Below are positions 34,100 to 47,499 of a stretch of DNA of 64,000 nt, one piece after another. The notes under the pieces were generated by a model, which worked only from the letters and a program-made list of their open reading frames with translations, was not told where the DNA came from and made no database searches. The position numbers were made by a program, and so were the translations under genes. Within the stretch, counting starts at the first letter, position 1. Every line of letters begins with the position of its first letter. The DNA is from Uloborus plumipes (taxonomy: Eukaryota; Arthropoda; Arachnida; Araneae; Uloboridae): assembly GCA_038373865.1 (NCBI GenBank), contig JAXGGA010002288.1, positions 1-64,000 of the forward strand, read 5' to 3'.

Positions 34100-36359
34100 T
34101 ATATGGTCTTATTGAACAAAACTGGGAGTAATATAAAACAATACCTTATCCGTTTTGCTCGACCAAGGATTACAACCATGCATTCAGTCTTTGTTTGAAA
34201 AGTTCAGGAAAACGATACGCTCTGCTTCTCGGACAATCAGACAGGTAGGGATTAATTCTTACATTTGTTCTACGTATGCAAATCAGGCAAAAAAGCCCTT
34301 TTCAAAGATAAGTAATCCTCCATTTGTATCTGTAAGGGGTTAAATCCTTTTAAACTTGCACTACATCAATGTTTGGAGACCTATCGCCATTATTGTTTCA
34401 TATTATAAGGATGTATCATAAATATTGAGCACAAATGAAGAGTTTTTTTCTGAAAGCAAAGTTACATTTCTTGTAGAAATGAAACTTGAGTCGGCTAAAA
34501 ACAAATATAACATTCTACCTAGAAAATGATTTAATTCGACGAAATTCTTGCATGTAAATTTTAAAACTACTAAAATCTCAAAACGCAAAATGTACCTTCC
34601 AAAAAGATTAATTGCATCCTGTCAAGATAAAAGAGAAAATTGTTTATATTTTTCTACTGTATTATTCTTTGTCCTCTTTATTGAAGCTAGCATAAAATAT
34701 AATACAGTTACCTTTACCTAAAACAAGCTTATTTACAACTTAATCAAGAAAAAAAAAACATTAGATAGAGAAAAGACAGTTCCTCAACAACTCAATGTAT
34801 CATTTTGAAACTAAAGCGCTTCTTGTTTTTAGCCGATTTGCACTTTTTGGCTTGAGAGCAAAACATTTTTTGGATGGTTATCATGACCAATACGAATTAC
34901 ACTTTGATTATTATAAGTAGTTGTAGCAAAAACAAAACTACTGGAATACATAAAAATTAATTACAAATCGGTAACACTATCTTTTGTTATAAGATGTATT
35001 TGAAATTGACTTCATAGAGGCGAACTCTAACATTACTTAAATGTAAAGACAAAATGTTAGAAAAGGAATTTTCATTTATTCATTTATTTTTATGATTCCT
35101 AAAAGCTTTTAAAATGTGGAACTGTCCTCTTTTTTTGCTATGAGGTCTTCAGTTGCGAAGTCAAACACGATTCTTTATACGGTCCAAAAATCAAGTACAG
35201 ATGAGGAAGCATATCAAATTTCATGACTAACCAAAGAAAGAGTTGAAGACTAGTGTATACATACAATAAAATGACTGCATCTGTTCTATAAACCAATAAA
35301 AATAATCTTCCCGATTCCATAATTTTTAATTATAATATGGCTTTATTGAAAAGCCTTTGGAGCTTGTTCATGCATCGCTCTTTTATCTACATGGTAGCAA
35401 TAGTTTATTCCAAACATTGTTTCAGTGGTTGGTTTAAATGTCATTTGTTTTCCACCCTGGCGAAACTTGTTCTACTTTGTTTCTTTGGATGTCAGTTTCA
35501 CGTTTCATATCGGTGACTGCTTTTGAAAAGAAATAACTTGTGGTGCAAAAGAATTCTATAATAAACAATTACAATTGATTCAGTTAGTTTCTTACACGTT
35601 ATTGTTCCTTTGACAATTTCAATGTACTCGGGAAAATAGCAACTCGAGGGGAATACACCATTATTAAGATGGATTTTATTCGTGTAGTTGTTTTATGTTG
35701 CATAAAAAGTTATAGATAATCTTAAAAGGTAGCTGTAAATTTTTGTCGAATGAATTGAAAAAATAATTCTGGAAAAGTGGGAGAAACTCTAAATCAACAA
35801 GTATTTCTCAGCTTAAGTTTAATTGACATTTATTCGAAACAATTTCAATATTCACCTTGAAAAGAATCTCTCTTTTAACAGAATTTCTTTTGCAATGAAA
35901 GGTAAGGAAAAATCCACTAATGTTTCTCAACAAAGTATTGTTTGTGAATAAGCTGCTCCGATTAATTCCATTGTTTTCCAAGTAGCTGCTAAACATTTTA
36001 GTTTTATTTTTTGCAAAGTCTTTTACTTGTTTTAACTAATATTTGTATGAATTTCAAAGAGCATTTTTAGAGCAAAACAGTTATTCTCTTTTTTTTTTCT
36101 TTGCACCTAGTGCCCTTTTCCCCCTAGCTACAAATATTTGCTTTGGTGATTGCTAAAGAGAAATAATAGTACTAATCGTTAATGAAAAGAAGTTGTTTCT
36201 CAGTTTCAGGGTGTCCTTTAGAGTCAAGACAATGAGTAAAAGACAGTATTAAAACATTAAAAAGAACAAATTGGCAAAGGATTGCAAACACGTGTAGAAT
36301 AACTCGCTTTTCCCATAGAAAAGAAAGATTGAGCTTGTGGATATTACCCAGTTGCAATA

Positions 36360-36540
36360 CAGTCGACGCTCGTTATAACGACCACACGTTACAAAGACCA
36401 TACCATGCCATTATAAAGACTAGTGGGAAAAGCTCCAACTTGATTCCCGAAACACAAAAATTCTACCTGTTATAGCGACCACCCGTTATAAAGACCTATT
36501 TCTTTGGAACGGAGATGGTCTTTATATCGAGCGTCGACTG
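36360..36540. mobile_element. Pogo-type MITE 'CAGTCGACGCTCG', 181 bp
   Basis: Left CAGTCGACGCTCGTTATAAC and right TTATATCGAGCGTCGACTG are inverted repeats, flanked by TA on both sides. The interior repeats CCGTTATAAAGACC. Such 'CGTTATAACGACC' MITEs are widespread in arthropods. Confidence 0.9.
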
Positions 36541-36798
36541 TATTTGCTTTACTTTTCTGCTTAAATGTTTTTTTTTATTATTATTATTATTTCAAGCAAA
36601 TTCAATTCTTGCTCGGGCATCTAAAAATACAGGAATAAAATGCTCAAAAGCGAAATTTACTAATAAATGAGGCAAAGGCTTCGTTCAGTCCAGAATTAAT
36701 CCGTTTTTCAAGTCTAGGTTACGTTCAGAAGCAAGACCGTTTGGACATTAAAACATTACAGGGAGAAAATATTCGAAATCAAAATTACACTAATAAAT

Positions 36799-36940
36799 CT
36801 GTACCTCAGAACCAGACTAACGTAAGTCCACTTTCGTCATTTTTCAGTAGAGGGGAAAAACGATGTATTCGACAAACGTTTTTCCCCTCTACCGAAAAAT
36901 GACGAAAGTGGACTTACGTTAGTCTGGTTCTGAAGTACAG
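36799..36940. mobile_element. MITE 'CTGTACYTCAGAACCAG', copy 2
   Basis: This is an almost perfect palindrome. The left arm runs from CTGTACCTCAGAACCAGAC through GTAAGTCCACTTTCGTCAT to AGAGGGGAAAAACG; the right arm is its mirror ending GTTCTGAAGTACAG. The loop is about 14 bp. AAAT flanks both ends. Confidence 0.88.
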
Positions 36941-39499
36941 AAATATGGCAAAGGTTTCCTCCATCACACAGAGAATTACCATCTCCCACACCTTTGAGCA
37001 ATCGAGCTACACCTGATCCCCTGCAGCGTAGTTGTGGTAAGTTCGAAACTATTCAAAGCAATACGAAGAAGAAGAAAAAAAGCTAACAGCACACTGAATG
37101 TAAATAATGCATCATCAATAAATCTCTGTCAGATAAAAAGCTACGCGTGATTGAAGAGTGCATCCCATATTTGCATAACAGAGATCCTTCAAAACTCCTT
37201 CAGTTTCTAATATTAACTTGTGCCGGTTTATATGGCCCTGCGGTCAGGATTCCTTTACAATGAGTAAGAGTCAGGGGTCAATAGAGATGGGCAGGAGCAT
37301 TAGTGTAGGAATAATTTTATGCATGAATATTAATGTACTTTTCGGAACGGAGTTAGAAAATAGCATTCCTTGTGGGATTATGTGGTTGAAGCTAAGGAAC
37401 CCGTGCCGTTGGGATCTGCATTTTGTTTTTCATGATTTATTAATTTACTCGTTAGCTTATTTTTATCTTACGACGTGATATTTGCATGTTGGTGTCTTGA
37501 ATATATTCGAAAGTATCAGTTTTTCAGCTACTTTTAGTTTATATTTCACTAGACAGAGAGAGGGCGGATTCAACTTCTGGTTTTTGAGAGGGTCATTATC
37601 GGAAGGGGCAAAGTGAAACTTTTGGACACGAATACGGGATTTTTTTTTTAAATATAAGTTTCAAAAATGCAATTTAAGCTATATTTGGTAACTAAAAGGA
37701 GGAATAGGGATCCGCGCTAGCTATGCAATCATTCCAGAGTAAATTTAATACATATTTTTTTATTTCTAAATACTCTACTCCTAAGTGAGAAAAGGAAACA
37801 TAGTTTGTAAATCATGAATTAGCAACTGATCGTAGGTACGTGTTTCGGGGCTTCAAGAAACCCCCTTTTAATGTAAAAAACAGAAATTGTGAGCTTTTGG
37901 ATAAAAAGTCATCTGAAAAAAAAAAACACTCGATTACTTAATAGTAAAGTCTTTAAAAGGTTTTCGTTGGTATAAAATGAAAAAGAAAGAAACTTTTAAA
38001 CCTTGCAGAGTTTGCCTAGAATTAAGGAATAATAAAAATAAAAAATAATTAAAATTAATTATTTACCTGGTTCAAATTTTCCTGTCACTTAGGGTTACTT
38101 TAAGCCATGTGAGAAATGTGATGCAAAATAAATCATTTTGACAAAAGTTGTACAACTTTGAACGAATAAAATAAAATTCCGAAATGTATAAATGTACCCC
38201 ATTCGCATTGTAATAATCCTATACTTTGTGATATTGCGTAGACTATTACACTACAATTTTCCTACTGTAACACTGTAACTTCAAATCAGTATTGATACGT
38301 ACTTCCTAAGCAGTAACTTGAAGATGATTGGAAACAGTCTTCAGAATGATGTTTGAAATTTTCCGAATGATTGAGAACATATTTTTCCTTCTTAAAATGA
38401 AGTGTAATACATTATGCATATTTTATTGATGCTATAAAATAACATTTAATCCTAATTGTCAAAAGGATGGATATTAAATTATTTTTGGCTTACCTTAGCT
38501 TAAAACATTTTATTTAGGATTAAAAAAAGAACTATTGTACGAGATTTAGATTAGTTGAGTAAATTTTAACATTTCATTGCGAAAAAAGTGCCCACACTTA
38601 AAAGTTACGAAACTTTTGTTGAATCTTCTTCGAATGATTTTGCATCCCGCTGAATTTTTAATAGATTCTTTTCTGCAAAACTTATCTCAGCAAAGAAAAA
38701 AAAAAGCCCATACTTTGGTTGCAAAAAGACTCTTAAACCAAACTTAGTTTTCTACATTACAAATCACTGGTTTTTGATATTTCTGGCAAAAAATATCAAT
38801 AAATGCCGAACACCACAAATAAGACTCGATCAGTTAATTACACAGGCCAACGATGAAAAAACTTTTTTAATGAAAATACCTTATTCTTATGTTGTTTAGG
38901 TTGCTGAATCCAAATATGATGCTTAAAAAGTTGTATCACCCACCATTTATTCACATTTTATAGTTACATTCATGAAATAAAGAAACATTTTTAGAATTTA
39001 ACAGCTTTTTCATAGTTAAGATAACATGAAAAAATAGGTCTAATGAACAAAGATGATGTTAGCAGCACTGCTGAAACACATGCTACAACATGATGGGGGA
39101 TTACTGTTGGTCACTTCACCGGGAAGTTCAGCAAGCTATTCATCGCAGGAAAAGCTACACAAGAAGCTTCAAGGAAAAAAGGGAAAGAAAATATAAAGCA
39201 ATTCCAGTTGACAAGTGAACCTTGTATCATCACATAAAATTACTATTCCAAGTATTTTACTGTAAATACAAACCATTTTTACGATTCTACAGTGTTTCAT
39301 TGATTTCCCTATATACTGTAAATGGGTATTAGACTATTTAATAAAATACATTTTGCTTGGAAACTAAGGGTGATACATAAAAACTACAAGCAGATTTGGA
39401 TTCAGCACATAAAAATCTATCAAGATCAGCTATTAAAATTAAAAAAGTTTTCAAAAAGGTTTTTTTTGTTGGCCTGTGTTATCAGTCAACATTTTCTAA

Positions 39500-41048
39500 G
39501 GTGCCTGGAATAAACGTCCCCGGAAAAACGTCCCCTAAGAAAAAACGTCCCTGGAAAAAACGTCCCCTAGGAAAAAAACGTCCCTTAGGAAAAAAGATCC
39601 CTAAAAACGTACCCCAGGAAAAAACGTCCCCAAGGAAAAAATGTCCCCTAGGAAAAAACGTCCCCGGAAGAAACGTCCCTTAGGAAAAAAGTCCCCTAAA
39701 AAACGTCACGTAGGAAAAGACATCCCAGATGAAAAAGCCAGATGAAAAAGTATGAACAAAATTGTGTTTTTTTTAAATTATTTTTTATTTTTTTACAATT
39801 TCAGTGTTTTTACCATTTCCAGTGATGAATAAAAATTTTAGCACCATTTGTTTAGATATTTTTTTTCAACAAATGATTTTAGTGGTGCTTTTTTCTCATA
39901 ATCTAGCTACTTAGAAGGGTTTATCGCTTGATTTAATTATTATTATTATTATTTTTTTTTTTTTTTTTTGTAATTTTTGATATTATTAAACAGTATTGGA
40001 TATTAAATACAATTATTGATGAATAGTTTTCTTTACAAATATAAGGTTTGGTGGTGTAAAATGGTAAATGGAGAAAGTGGTGAAAATGATTATACTTCAA
40101 ATAGAGATCTGTAGTTTAAAAATAAATGTTAGAATGAGTGAATTTTTGTTTTTAATTATGAAATTTGAATGTTTTCTCAGGTTTGTAAAAAGAGTAAAAA
40201 AATCATTTAAACTTGCTAAAAAATTGCTAAGAATTGTTTTTTGGGAATGCTTTTAGTTCAAATAGAAGGAATACAATAAAAGTTAGAAGGGTTTTTGTTT
40301 ATTTGTTTTTAGATGAAAATTACGAGCTCTATATATTGCGCCAATTGATAACAGTAGTTGTACGAATGTGCATAAAAATCGGTTGCATGTGAATATTTTT
40401 CTATAAAAAAATGTTTTAGTCTATATTCAGACATGTAATAAAATAATCTAAAAGGTTTGTCAGACTATTTTTTTAATCCTTAAAAAAAAGGAAAAAAGAT
40501 TACAAACAAACTGTTAAGGGATTCAATTAATAAACGATGGACCATAAATTAAAATTTTGTATATTTTCCTCTAACAGTTATATAACTTACAAAGAAACAA
40601 AATAAAAGATAGCAAACAAAAAAACAATGTTAAGTCAATTTATAAGAACAATTTTTGAAACTGTTGAAAAAAAAATATAACATTTCTTTGTTTCCCTTAA
40701 AAAAATTACATCTCTTGTAATGAATTCCCCCAATCTTTTATTTTAAAGATTGTAAATAAACTATTTACAAAATTAAAGTTGGAAACAATTTTTAAAATTG
40801 TTAATAAAATATTTTTCTCATTTTTTATTAGAATTACTTACTTTTACTATGATTTAAAAAGTTCAATAGCTCGCAGAAAATGATTAACTCAATTTTTTGC
40901 ACCTCAATTTTTTTTCTTACGGGACATTTTCTCCGGGGACGTTTTTTCCTAGGGGACGTTTTTTTCCTAGGGGACGTTTTTTCCGGGGACGTTTAGTCGG
41001 GGACGTTCTTTCCGGAAATGTTTTGCTGTGGACTTTTTTCCAAGAACC
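39500..41048. mobile_element. Foldback/MULE-like element with tandem-repeat TIRs
   Basis: The ends GGTGCCTGGAATAAACGTCC and, in inverse, GGTTCTTGGAAAAAAGTCC are related TIRs. Next to them are arrays of an ~17-bp unit (ACGTCCCCTAGGAAAAA) at about 39513-39727, and its inverse (TTTTTCCTAGGGGACGT) at about 40916-41030. The direct repeat ATTTTCTAA lies at 39491-39499 and at 41049-41057, a perfect 9-bp target duplication, as for MULE/Foldback transposons. The 1.2-kb AT-rich interior has no transposase. Lys/Arg-rich frames over the arrays are artefacts. Confidence 0.85.
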
Positions 41049-41259
41049 ATTTTCTAAAGCCTTGAAAATTAAACTTGTCATGAAATTCATTAATTGTAAA
41101 TACTCATAGTCAATTATTTTCACTGAGTTTTGAGTTTCTGGTTTGTTTTTTTAGGTTGAGAAAAATTATCATTGAAAAAAAAAATACTCTAAAATGTTTC
41201 TCAAACGCTAAGTTTCTAATATAATAGTAGTTAGCATAGTGGAATCGAATTGATTTTGA

Positions 41260-41520
41260 GGTGAGGGGGTTGGAGTCAGGAGTCGAAAGCTTCAAAATTT
41301 CAACAGTCGGAGTTAGAGTCATTTGTTTTACCTCCGAGTCTTTAACTCTATCAGGGTTACGGGTTAAGAGTAAAAGTTGTGAAATCGGAGAAAAACTGAT
41401 TTTTGGACAAAAGAGTCGCAGTCGCAGTTTCTAAAATCTTAATAGTTGGAGTTAATAGTTGGAGTTAATAGTTGGAGTTAGAGCCGTAGTCGATCATTTT
41501 CTCGTCGACTCTGGAGCCTT
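41260..41520. repeat. GGAGTCGG-type simple-rich repeat
   Basis: The stretch is made of GGAGTCAGGAGTCGAAAGCTT, AGAGTCGCAGTCGCAG and three AATAGTTGGAGTT units (about 41451-41478). Similar degenerate GGAGT/GAGTC-rich repeats are scattered in arthropod genomes. It is non-coding. Confidence 0.7.
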
Positions 41521-41723
41521 ACTTAACCCCGCAATAGTTGCTTAGCTAAACATTTTCGCATTATTGCGCATTAATGTTAAGAAAAGTGTTATGATTTGTT
41601 TTCGTAACTGTTCTCTTATATTTGGTAATATTTTTTTGCAAAAGAAGAAAACAAAGGGCCTGCGAAATGTTTTCCCATTTTTATCGGTTTACGAATCAAA
41701 TGAAATTGAGAAAGGATTATCCA

Positions 41724-41970
41724 CATCACCATAGTTCCCAAATCATGAAATTGTAAAAGTAGACAAAATGTCTTTATAAATTTTTACCGGTCCGCCAGCC
41801 AAAGAAAGGTGAGAAACGCTGCTCTACATCACCACAGATCCCAAATCATGAACTATAAAAGTAGACAAAATGTTTTCACAAATTTTTACCGTTCCACGAG
41901 CCGAAAAAAGCTGAGAAACTCTGCTCTACATCACCACAGATCCCAAATCCTGATCTATAAAAGTAGACAA
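41724..41970. repeat. ~103-bp tandem repeat, 2.4 units
   Basis: CATCACCA starts at 41724, 41827 and 41929. Units share CCCAAATCATGA, AAAAGTAGACAAAATG and AATTTTTACCG, and end GAGAAAC...CTCTA. The third unit is cut off after GTAGACAA. Confidence 0.9.
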
Positions 41971-42489
41971 TCTTTATCAAATTAGCTGTTGTTATTGATA
42001 GGTTATAATTCGAAATGCTTCCTCGTGCTCAATCGAGAAAAAGATGTTACAAAATAATCTTCTCCGGGGCTCATCCATCCTTATTCTTCCCATTATCGAT
42101 CGCCGAAACAATATCTGAAGCCACAAAGAATCCATCGCCCGCAGATCCAAATTTGAACCTGGAATCATTAAGAGGTTAAGTCAGCTTGCACTTTCCCATT
42201 ATAATCTTCCCGCTCTGAGAGCAAAAGCGAAAACTATATAAGGAAAGCTTGGCTATTGTTAGATTACAGTTAGCTTTTATTACTTTCTAAAAAATGCTTC
42301 TATCACGGGTCACGGCTATCACGACCCGATTTCCTTTTCTGGTACGCCATTTTTTTTCTTTGTGAGGAGTATTCTTTGGTATCTTGTTTTGCTAGAGCAT
42401 TGTAAGTTAAGGAGGTGGGTGAAAGTGTTTTGTTTTCTCACTAGTACGATTCATCTTTTTTGAAAGCTTAATTAATTTTTTATCAGACA

Positions 42490-42921
42490 CTATCTTATTT
42501 GCCAGCTTTGCCCGGGTGCTTATTAATACAACATAGCTATTTATAATTTTTTTAAAGCTTATTTCAAGCTAACATGAAATCGGTGAGCTTTAAATCGATA
42601 ATTCATTGTCAATCATAATCTTTGTTGGAAAATAATCATATTTAAATGTGTTAAATTTTGTCAATTTGTACTTTTTAAGGCTTATATCTATTACTCTATC
42701 TATTCAAAATTGAATGGCCATTTTGAGACAAAAAAATTTGAATTTTGAGCTTTTTGGATTTTTTTTACATTTAAAAACCCCGTCTATGGGAATTCTAGTG
42801 CATCAAGGAACCTTTGTGCCAAGTTTGATGAAAATCCGACGAAAACTGTGAATTTGTATAAGGAACAAACAAACATATATATATATATATATACACATAC
42901 ATTCATTTTTATAAATATAGA
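42490..42921 (-). mobile_element. Short non-autonomous Helitron, 432 bp
   Basis: On the minus strand it starts TCTATATTTATAAAAATGAA after an A. It passes through an (AT)n tract and a segment shared with 55020-55340 (CATCAAACTTGGCACA, AGGTTCCTTGATGC). It ends with CACCCGGGCAAAGCTGG, a decayed hairpin, then GATAG before T. The A/T insertion context and TC start fit Helitron. The long relative is at 54994-56390. Confidence 0.8.
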
Positions 42922-43056
42922 TTAGTTTTGCCCCACCTTGTGTAAACGCAGCATAAAGAATGACGCAACATAAAGCATCATGTCTTGACATTTTTTGCCC
43001 TGTAAACAAGTACAAAAGTGAAAAAAACTCGAACACCTGTGAAGTCCCCCTCCCCC

Positions 43057-43252
43057 CAGGGCCTGATTACTGAATAGGCCAACTAGGCCGCGGCCTAGGG
43101 CCCCCACAATTTAGGGGCCCCCAAATGGCTAAAATTGTTGTAGTCAACGCCTAAATTTGTTTTATCCCATGCTTAAAATTGAAAAGATTCTTTATGGTGG
43201 TCCCAAAAAAAGTATTTGGCCTAGGGTCCCGTGATGTCTTAATCAGGCCCTG
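43057..43252. mobile_element. hAT MITE with perfect 8-bp TSD
   Basis: CAGGGCCTGATTACTGAATA on the left and TCTTAATCAGGCCCTG on the right are inverted repeats. CCTCCCCC is present on both sides (43049-43056 and 43253-43260). The interior GGCCTAGGGCCCCC is GC-rich. It is 196 bp and non-coding. Confidence 0.93.
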
Positions 43253-43884
43253 CCTCCCCCCGACCTTCTTTTACTCGAAAAATCATTAGTTAAAAAATCT
43301 GTTACATAAGTTATTCGTAAAATTTTTATTATGTTTCACTTGCCATGATATTTAAATATAAAGATAGATAATTAGTAGGTAGAGAAAAGTATTAGAAAAT
43401 AAAATGAAAAGTAACTAGAAAATTACCTTTAAAAATATCGTATAAAATGTTAATTATTATGTCCTGAATATTTTTTTTAAACCCTGGTCAATCTTTCCAC
43501 TGGCCAGTGGTGGTTCACCGGACCAACAGTAGAGAATGCTCGACATTAGGTGCATTTTAAAAACATCAACTAATATAATTGTTTAATCAATTACTTATTT
43601 AATATGTTTCAAAACATATAGTTTTCAAATAAAAATAAACTATGCTGAAAAACTCAAATTTATTACATTTATTGAGCAATAGTTCAGTTTACAGATCCCA
43701 ATTCCTTTTTGAATGAAAATAACTGTAACTAATTAAACTAATTTTAAGCGCGGCACAAAACGCATCCACATATTTCTCAGCGTTTTCCTAGAATTTATGA
43801 GAAAAGCAAACTGTTTCAATATTTGCACCTCAAAACTCAGTCAAAAAACAGTAAGACCACTAACTTGAACAGTCCTATTAAATA

Positions 43885-44443
43885 CAGTGAACTATCACTT
43901 ATGCGCCGGCCCAAGGGACCAACAGAAAAAGGCGCGTAAGTGAGAGAGACGTATAAGTGAACAAGCCTATTTAAAGGACTAAAACGCAACATAGGCTCTA
44001 ATGAGAGAATGAATAAGAATGCTTCCATAGAAAAGGGACATATTACTAGTTAGGAAATTACTGTAACGTAACTGCAATGATAATGAGAGAACAAAAATTC
44101 TAGCATACCTAATTACAAACTGTTCCCTTTAAAACGATCCATAATAGATAATTGTCCCTTTCCGAATTCTAGTTCATGCGGAAAAAATGCCTTCCGTGAG
44201 CAAAAAAAGGTTAAAGATTAAAGAGAAAAGTGAAGAAAAATGCTAATTTTTTAAAGAAAATAAATTCTGTTTTTGGCATTTTACGGAAAATTCGGCGCAT
44301 AAGTGAAATATTTATCTTTCCAGCAACGCATAAACGAATGATACTATCATTATTTTCCTATGGAATGTGCTGGGACCATTTAAAATCGTCGTATAAGTGA
44401 AAAAGACGCATAAATGAGGCGGTGTATAAGTGAGAGTTCACTG
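43885..44443. mobile_element. Pogo-type MITE 'CAGTGAACTMTCACTTAT', 559 bp
   Basis: Left CAGTGAACTATCACTTATGC and right GTATAAGTGAGAGTTCACTG are inverted repeats flanked by TA. Subterminal GTATAAGTGA and GGCGCATAAGTG motifs recur, which may be transposase binding repeats. No coding frame is seen. Confidence 0.85.
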
Positions 44444-47439
44444 TAATTTGTAAAATAGAAAACCATTAAAACATGTGAAACAATGTTGGGAGGCAAGTTA
44501 AACAAAAATTTTCATAGTGTTTAAAAAATTCTGTCTGTGAACAAAAAAAATTTCATTCAAGTAAAAACAAAATTAATTAGCTCACCGCGGTGCTCTAATA
44601 CTTATGAGAAGCATAACATTTAAAAATGGGTTTTTAATTTCCAGTTCATCACAACAACGGATATAGCGATGGGGGGGGGGGATTGCTCTTCCCTTGAGGG
44701 ACTCACCACTGGACAATTTTCAATATTGAAGTTCGAAAAAGGCGTTTTTCTTTGGCGCTCGTAAAAGAAAGCTTTAAGAGCTGACTTTTATTTATAAGAG
44801 AAAAACAAGTTTAAGGAGTGCATTAATGCCAGACAAATATAAAATGTATTCAATAATAATAATAATAACGATAATTTAAGAAAACTCTCATGACTTAAAT
44901 TATTGCCAGTGGTCGGGTCTCTTAAAAAAATCATTATTGCAGGTTAATTTTCTTCTTAGGTCTCTTTCAGAAAGATTGACATTTCGGTGTCCAGAAGCTG
45001 TGTTCAGGAACAAAGGGACAACCCTTCTAAAAACCGGACTATCTCGCTCAAAACGAGACGCATAATCACGTTATTCATCATACCCTTAATTATTTTTCTG
45101 CACGTATACTGATATAGGATGCATGCAGTAAATACGTCTAGTTGTTTGTTTTTTAAGTTACAAATTTGTCGAAAAATGAAAAATAAAATATTTTGCTACT
45201 AGTTTCCTTATAAAATACTAGATTAGTCTCTCTTTATATACTGCAATTCTTAAAAATAAATTTAAATATTTTTATTCATTCTAAAAAATTCACTTATCTT
45301 TACTATTTCACTTTGTCTTACATTTCCCTATTAGATATTATAAAATAGATGTTACATTACATAAATTTTGCGTTACAGATGATGTTTCTGTCGAGTTACT
45401 TTAAAATGGAACTTGTGTTTGAATTATTCTTTTAAAGGCAAAATATGTGTTCTGAAAATTGTTTTACTTTAATTTCATTCCGCTTAAAAATGAAAACCCC
45501 ACTATGTTCATTTCAATTCTATGTACTGACACATATTTTATTTTATAAGCGTTTAAAAGACTGAATTGCTGATTTTGCACGTGGCAGTTTTGTCGAACTT
45601 AATTATTGCTACCAGGTGATTCTTTGTGACCTATATAATTTAATTCATTCTTTCATGTAAGAAATTCTTAAGTAAGACGTAATTTGAAAAATAATGATTA
45701 AAACTTATTTAAGAGCTTTAGGTAAGCGCTCTGACATGGCTTTACCTGCATTCACTCGCCACATTATGTATTGGGTCACGCAGCTCGCGACCTACCAATC
45801 ACAGATCAAATAAAACAAATGACCAGCGACGGCAAAGTAAAATCAATTATCAATCCGGATTGCTCAATGCTCAGTGATTGATTTGAAAAGCAAATAACGA
45901 AAGTTGTTCGGAAACACAATCAACACAATTCCCACTTTTTTCATCTGTTTGCAATTATGCCAGCAATCGAAAGCCCACTGGCATAATTGCTGAACTTTTC
46001 CGGAAGTAGCACTTAAATGCTCATGCGGTGCTTTTTCCATATCAGAACAACCCGTCGATTAAGGACTAAATTGTTGAATTAATTGACAAAGAGAAAAAGA
46101 AGGTTACGATTTCGCTCACTTTGAGTCATTTTCATGGCGTAGGTGATTATTATTGAGATAAAAACAAAAGAACTTTAAACTTTTGCTCACAGCATGCTAT
46201 TTATAACCCTTTCAAGGAACAAATAGCTTAATTGCTGCATTTTTTTTCCTGATGAAATATTTATATAAAAAGAGCCAATCATGAACTTTCACTTAAAAAT
46301 CTGCCTGTATAATGATTCTTATGATGAACTCCTACCTCAATCGTGTTCTAATTGTCTAAATTTATTCTCCATTCACCCTGTTTAGCAGAAATCAATCTTT
46401 AACCCCATCAAGTGACGGACTACATTCCTGCCTAGAACCTGGATCATGGCTAAGAATCGATTTTTATTTCCTCTACCGCGGTTAGTTATATGCAGATAAG
46501 ATTAAAACACAATGGTCGAAGATTTATTAGACCAGATTTGGCTTTACTGAATCGTGCGCTCTTTTATTCCAAGATGGGTGGTACAGAGGGAGAAGAGATC
46601 AAATTAATCACACCAAACCCTAAATCGTAATTAAAATTTAATCTTAACAGAAATCGGTACGCTTCGCCCTAAATAATAACATTTTGCGTCGTGATAAAAA
46701 GTGTCTGATAACAAGATAGGAACTTTGTTACTTTCTTAATTATGCTAAGGGAGCATCTGCGTAACAATATCTTCCTGATTGAAAGAGTTTCTTCGGGGTT
46801 TTTTCCTCAATTAAAAATTCAGTTTTGCTCCTCCCAGAATCGTATACATATGTTTTCAACTAAATAGATATCTTGTTTCATTATCTGAAGAACTTCTTTC
46901 TTGTATTTTGCAACTCATCCCATTTGTGATCAACATTGCAGTTTTACTGTACACTTTACAGCAGTGGTGCTGAACATATGGGCCGCAGGGCATGTATGGC
47001 CCGCAAAGCTGACATATTGTTCTGTTCAGCATTATGAATAGAAAACTAGTTCTTGAAACTTCGAAAACACACCCGGTCATCTTCATTCGATGTTAAGAAG
47101 GATTATTGTATTTTTGCAGCGAAATAATATAGACAGATAGAAACTTTGTATTGATAAAACAAGTATAAAGTAATGAAAACAACTGATTTTGGTTTGTAAT
47201 TCCTTCCTTGGTAGGGAAAAAAACATTTTATACGTGTTTTGGTCGAAAAATGTATTAGTTTGCTCTTAAAGCTAGGAAAGAAAACGTTTTTCTTCTTTTA
47301 AACTTAGGTAAGATTTCTGTTGGTTTCTGTAAGCAACAAAGTTGCTCTTATTTTCTCTTTTGGATTATTTTTATATCATACTTTTAAGGAATTACAATTT
47401 AATTACAACTAAAATTGAGTATTCTTTTTGCGATATCGA

Positions 47440-47499
47440 TTTATTACCGAATGACCTTTTAATTTTATACCAGGAGCAAAGCCGTGTGGGTACCGCTAG
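47440..47499 (+). mobile_element. Possible Helitron 3' end
   Basis: AGCAAAGCCGTGTGGGTACC followed by G, CTAG and T (47496-47500) resembles arthropod Helitron 3' termini (...GAAGCCG.GGG.ACCGCTAGT). The hairpin is weak and no 5' end was recognised upstream. Confidence 0.4.

Noticed and set aside
39396..39683. Lys/Arg/Pro-rich ORF (KKRPLG-type repeats)
   Set aside because: It is a translation of the ACGTCCCCTAGGAAAAA arrays of the foldback element, not a protein-coding gene.
46956..47040. CAGTGGTGCTGAACATATGG with GGCCGCAGGGC, resembling a hAT (Charlie-like) terminus
   Set aside because: No clear opposite terminus or 8-bp duplication was found, so it is not listed as an element.
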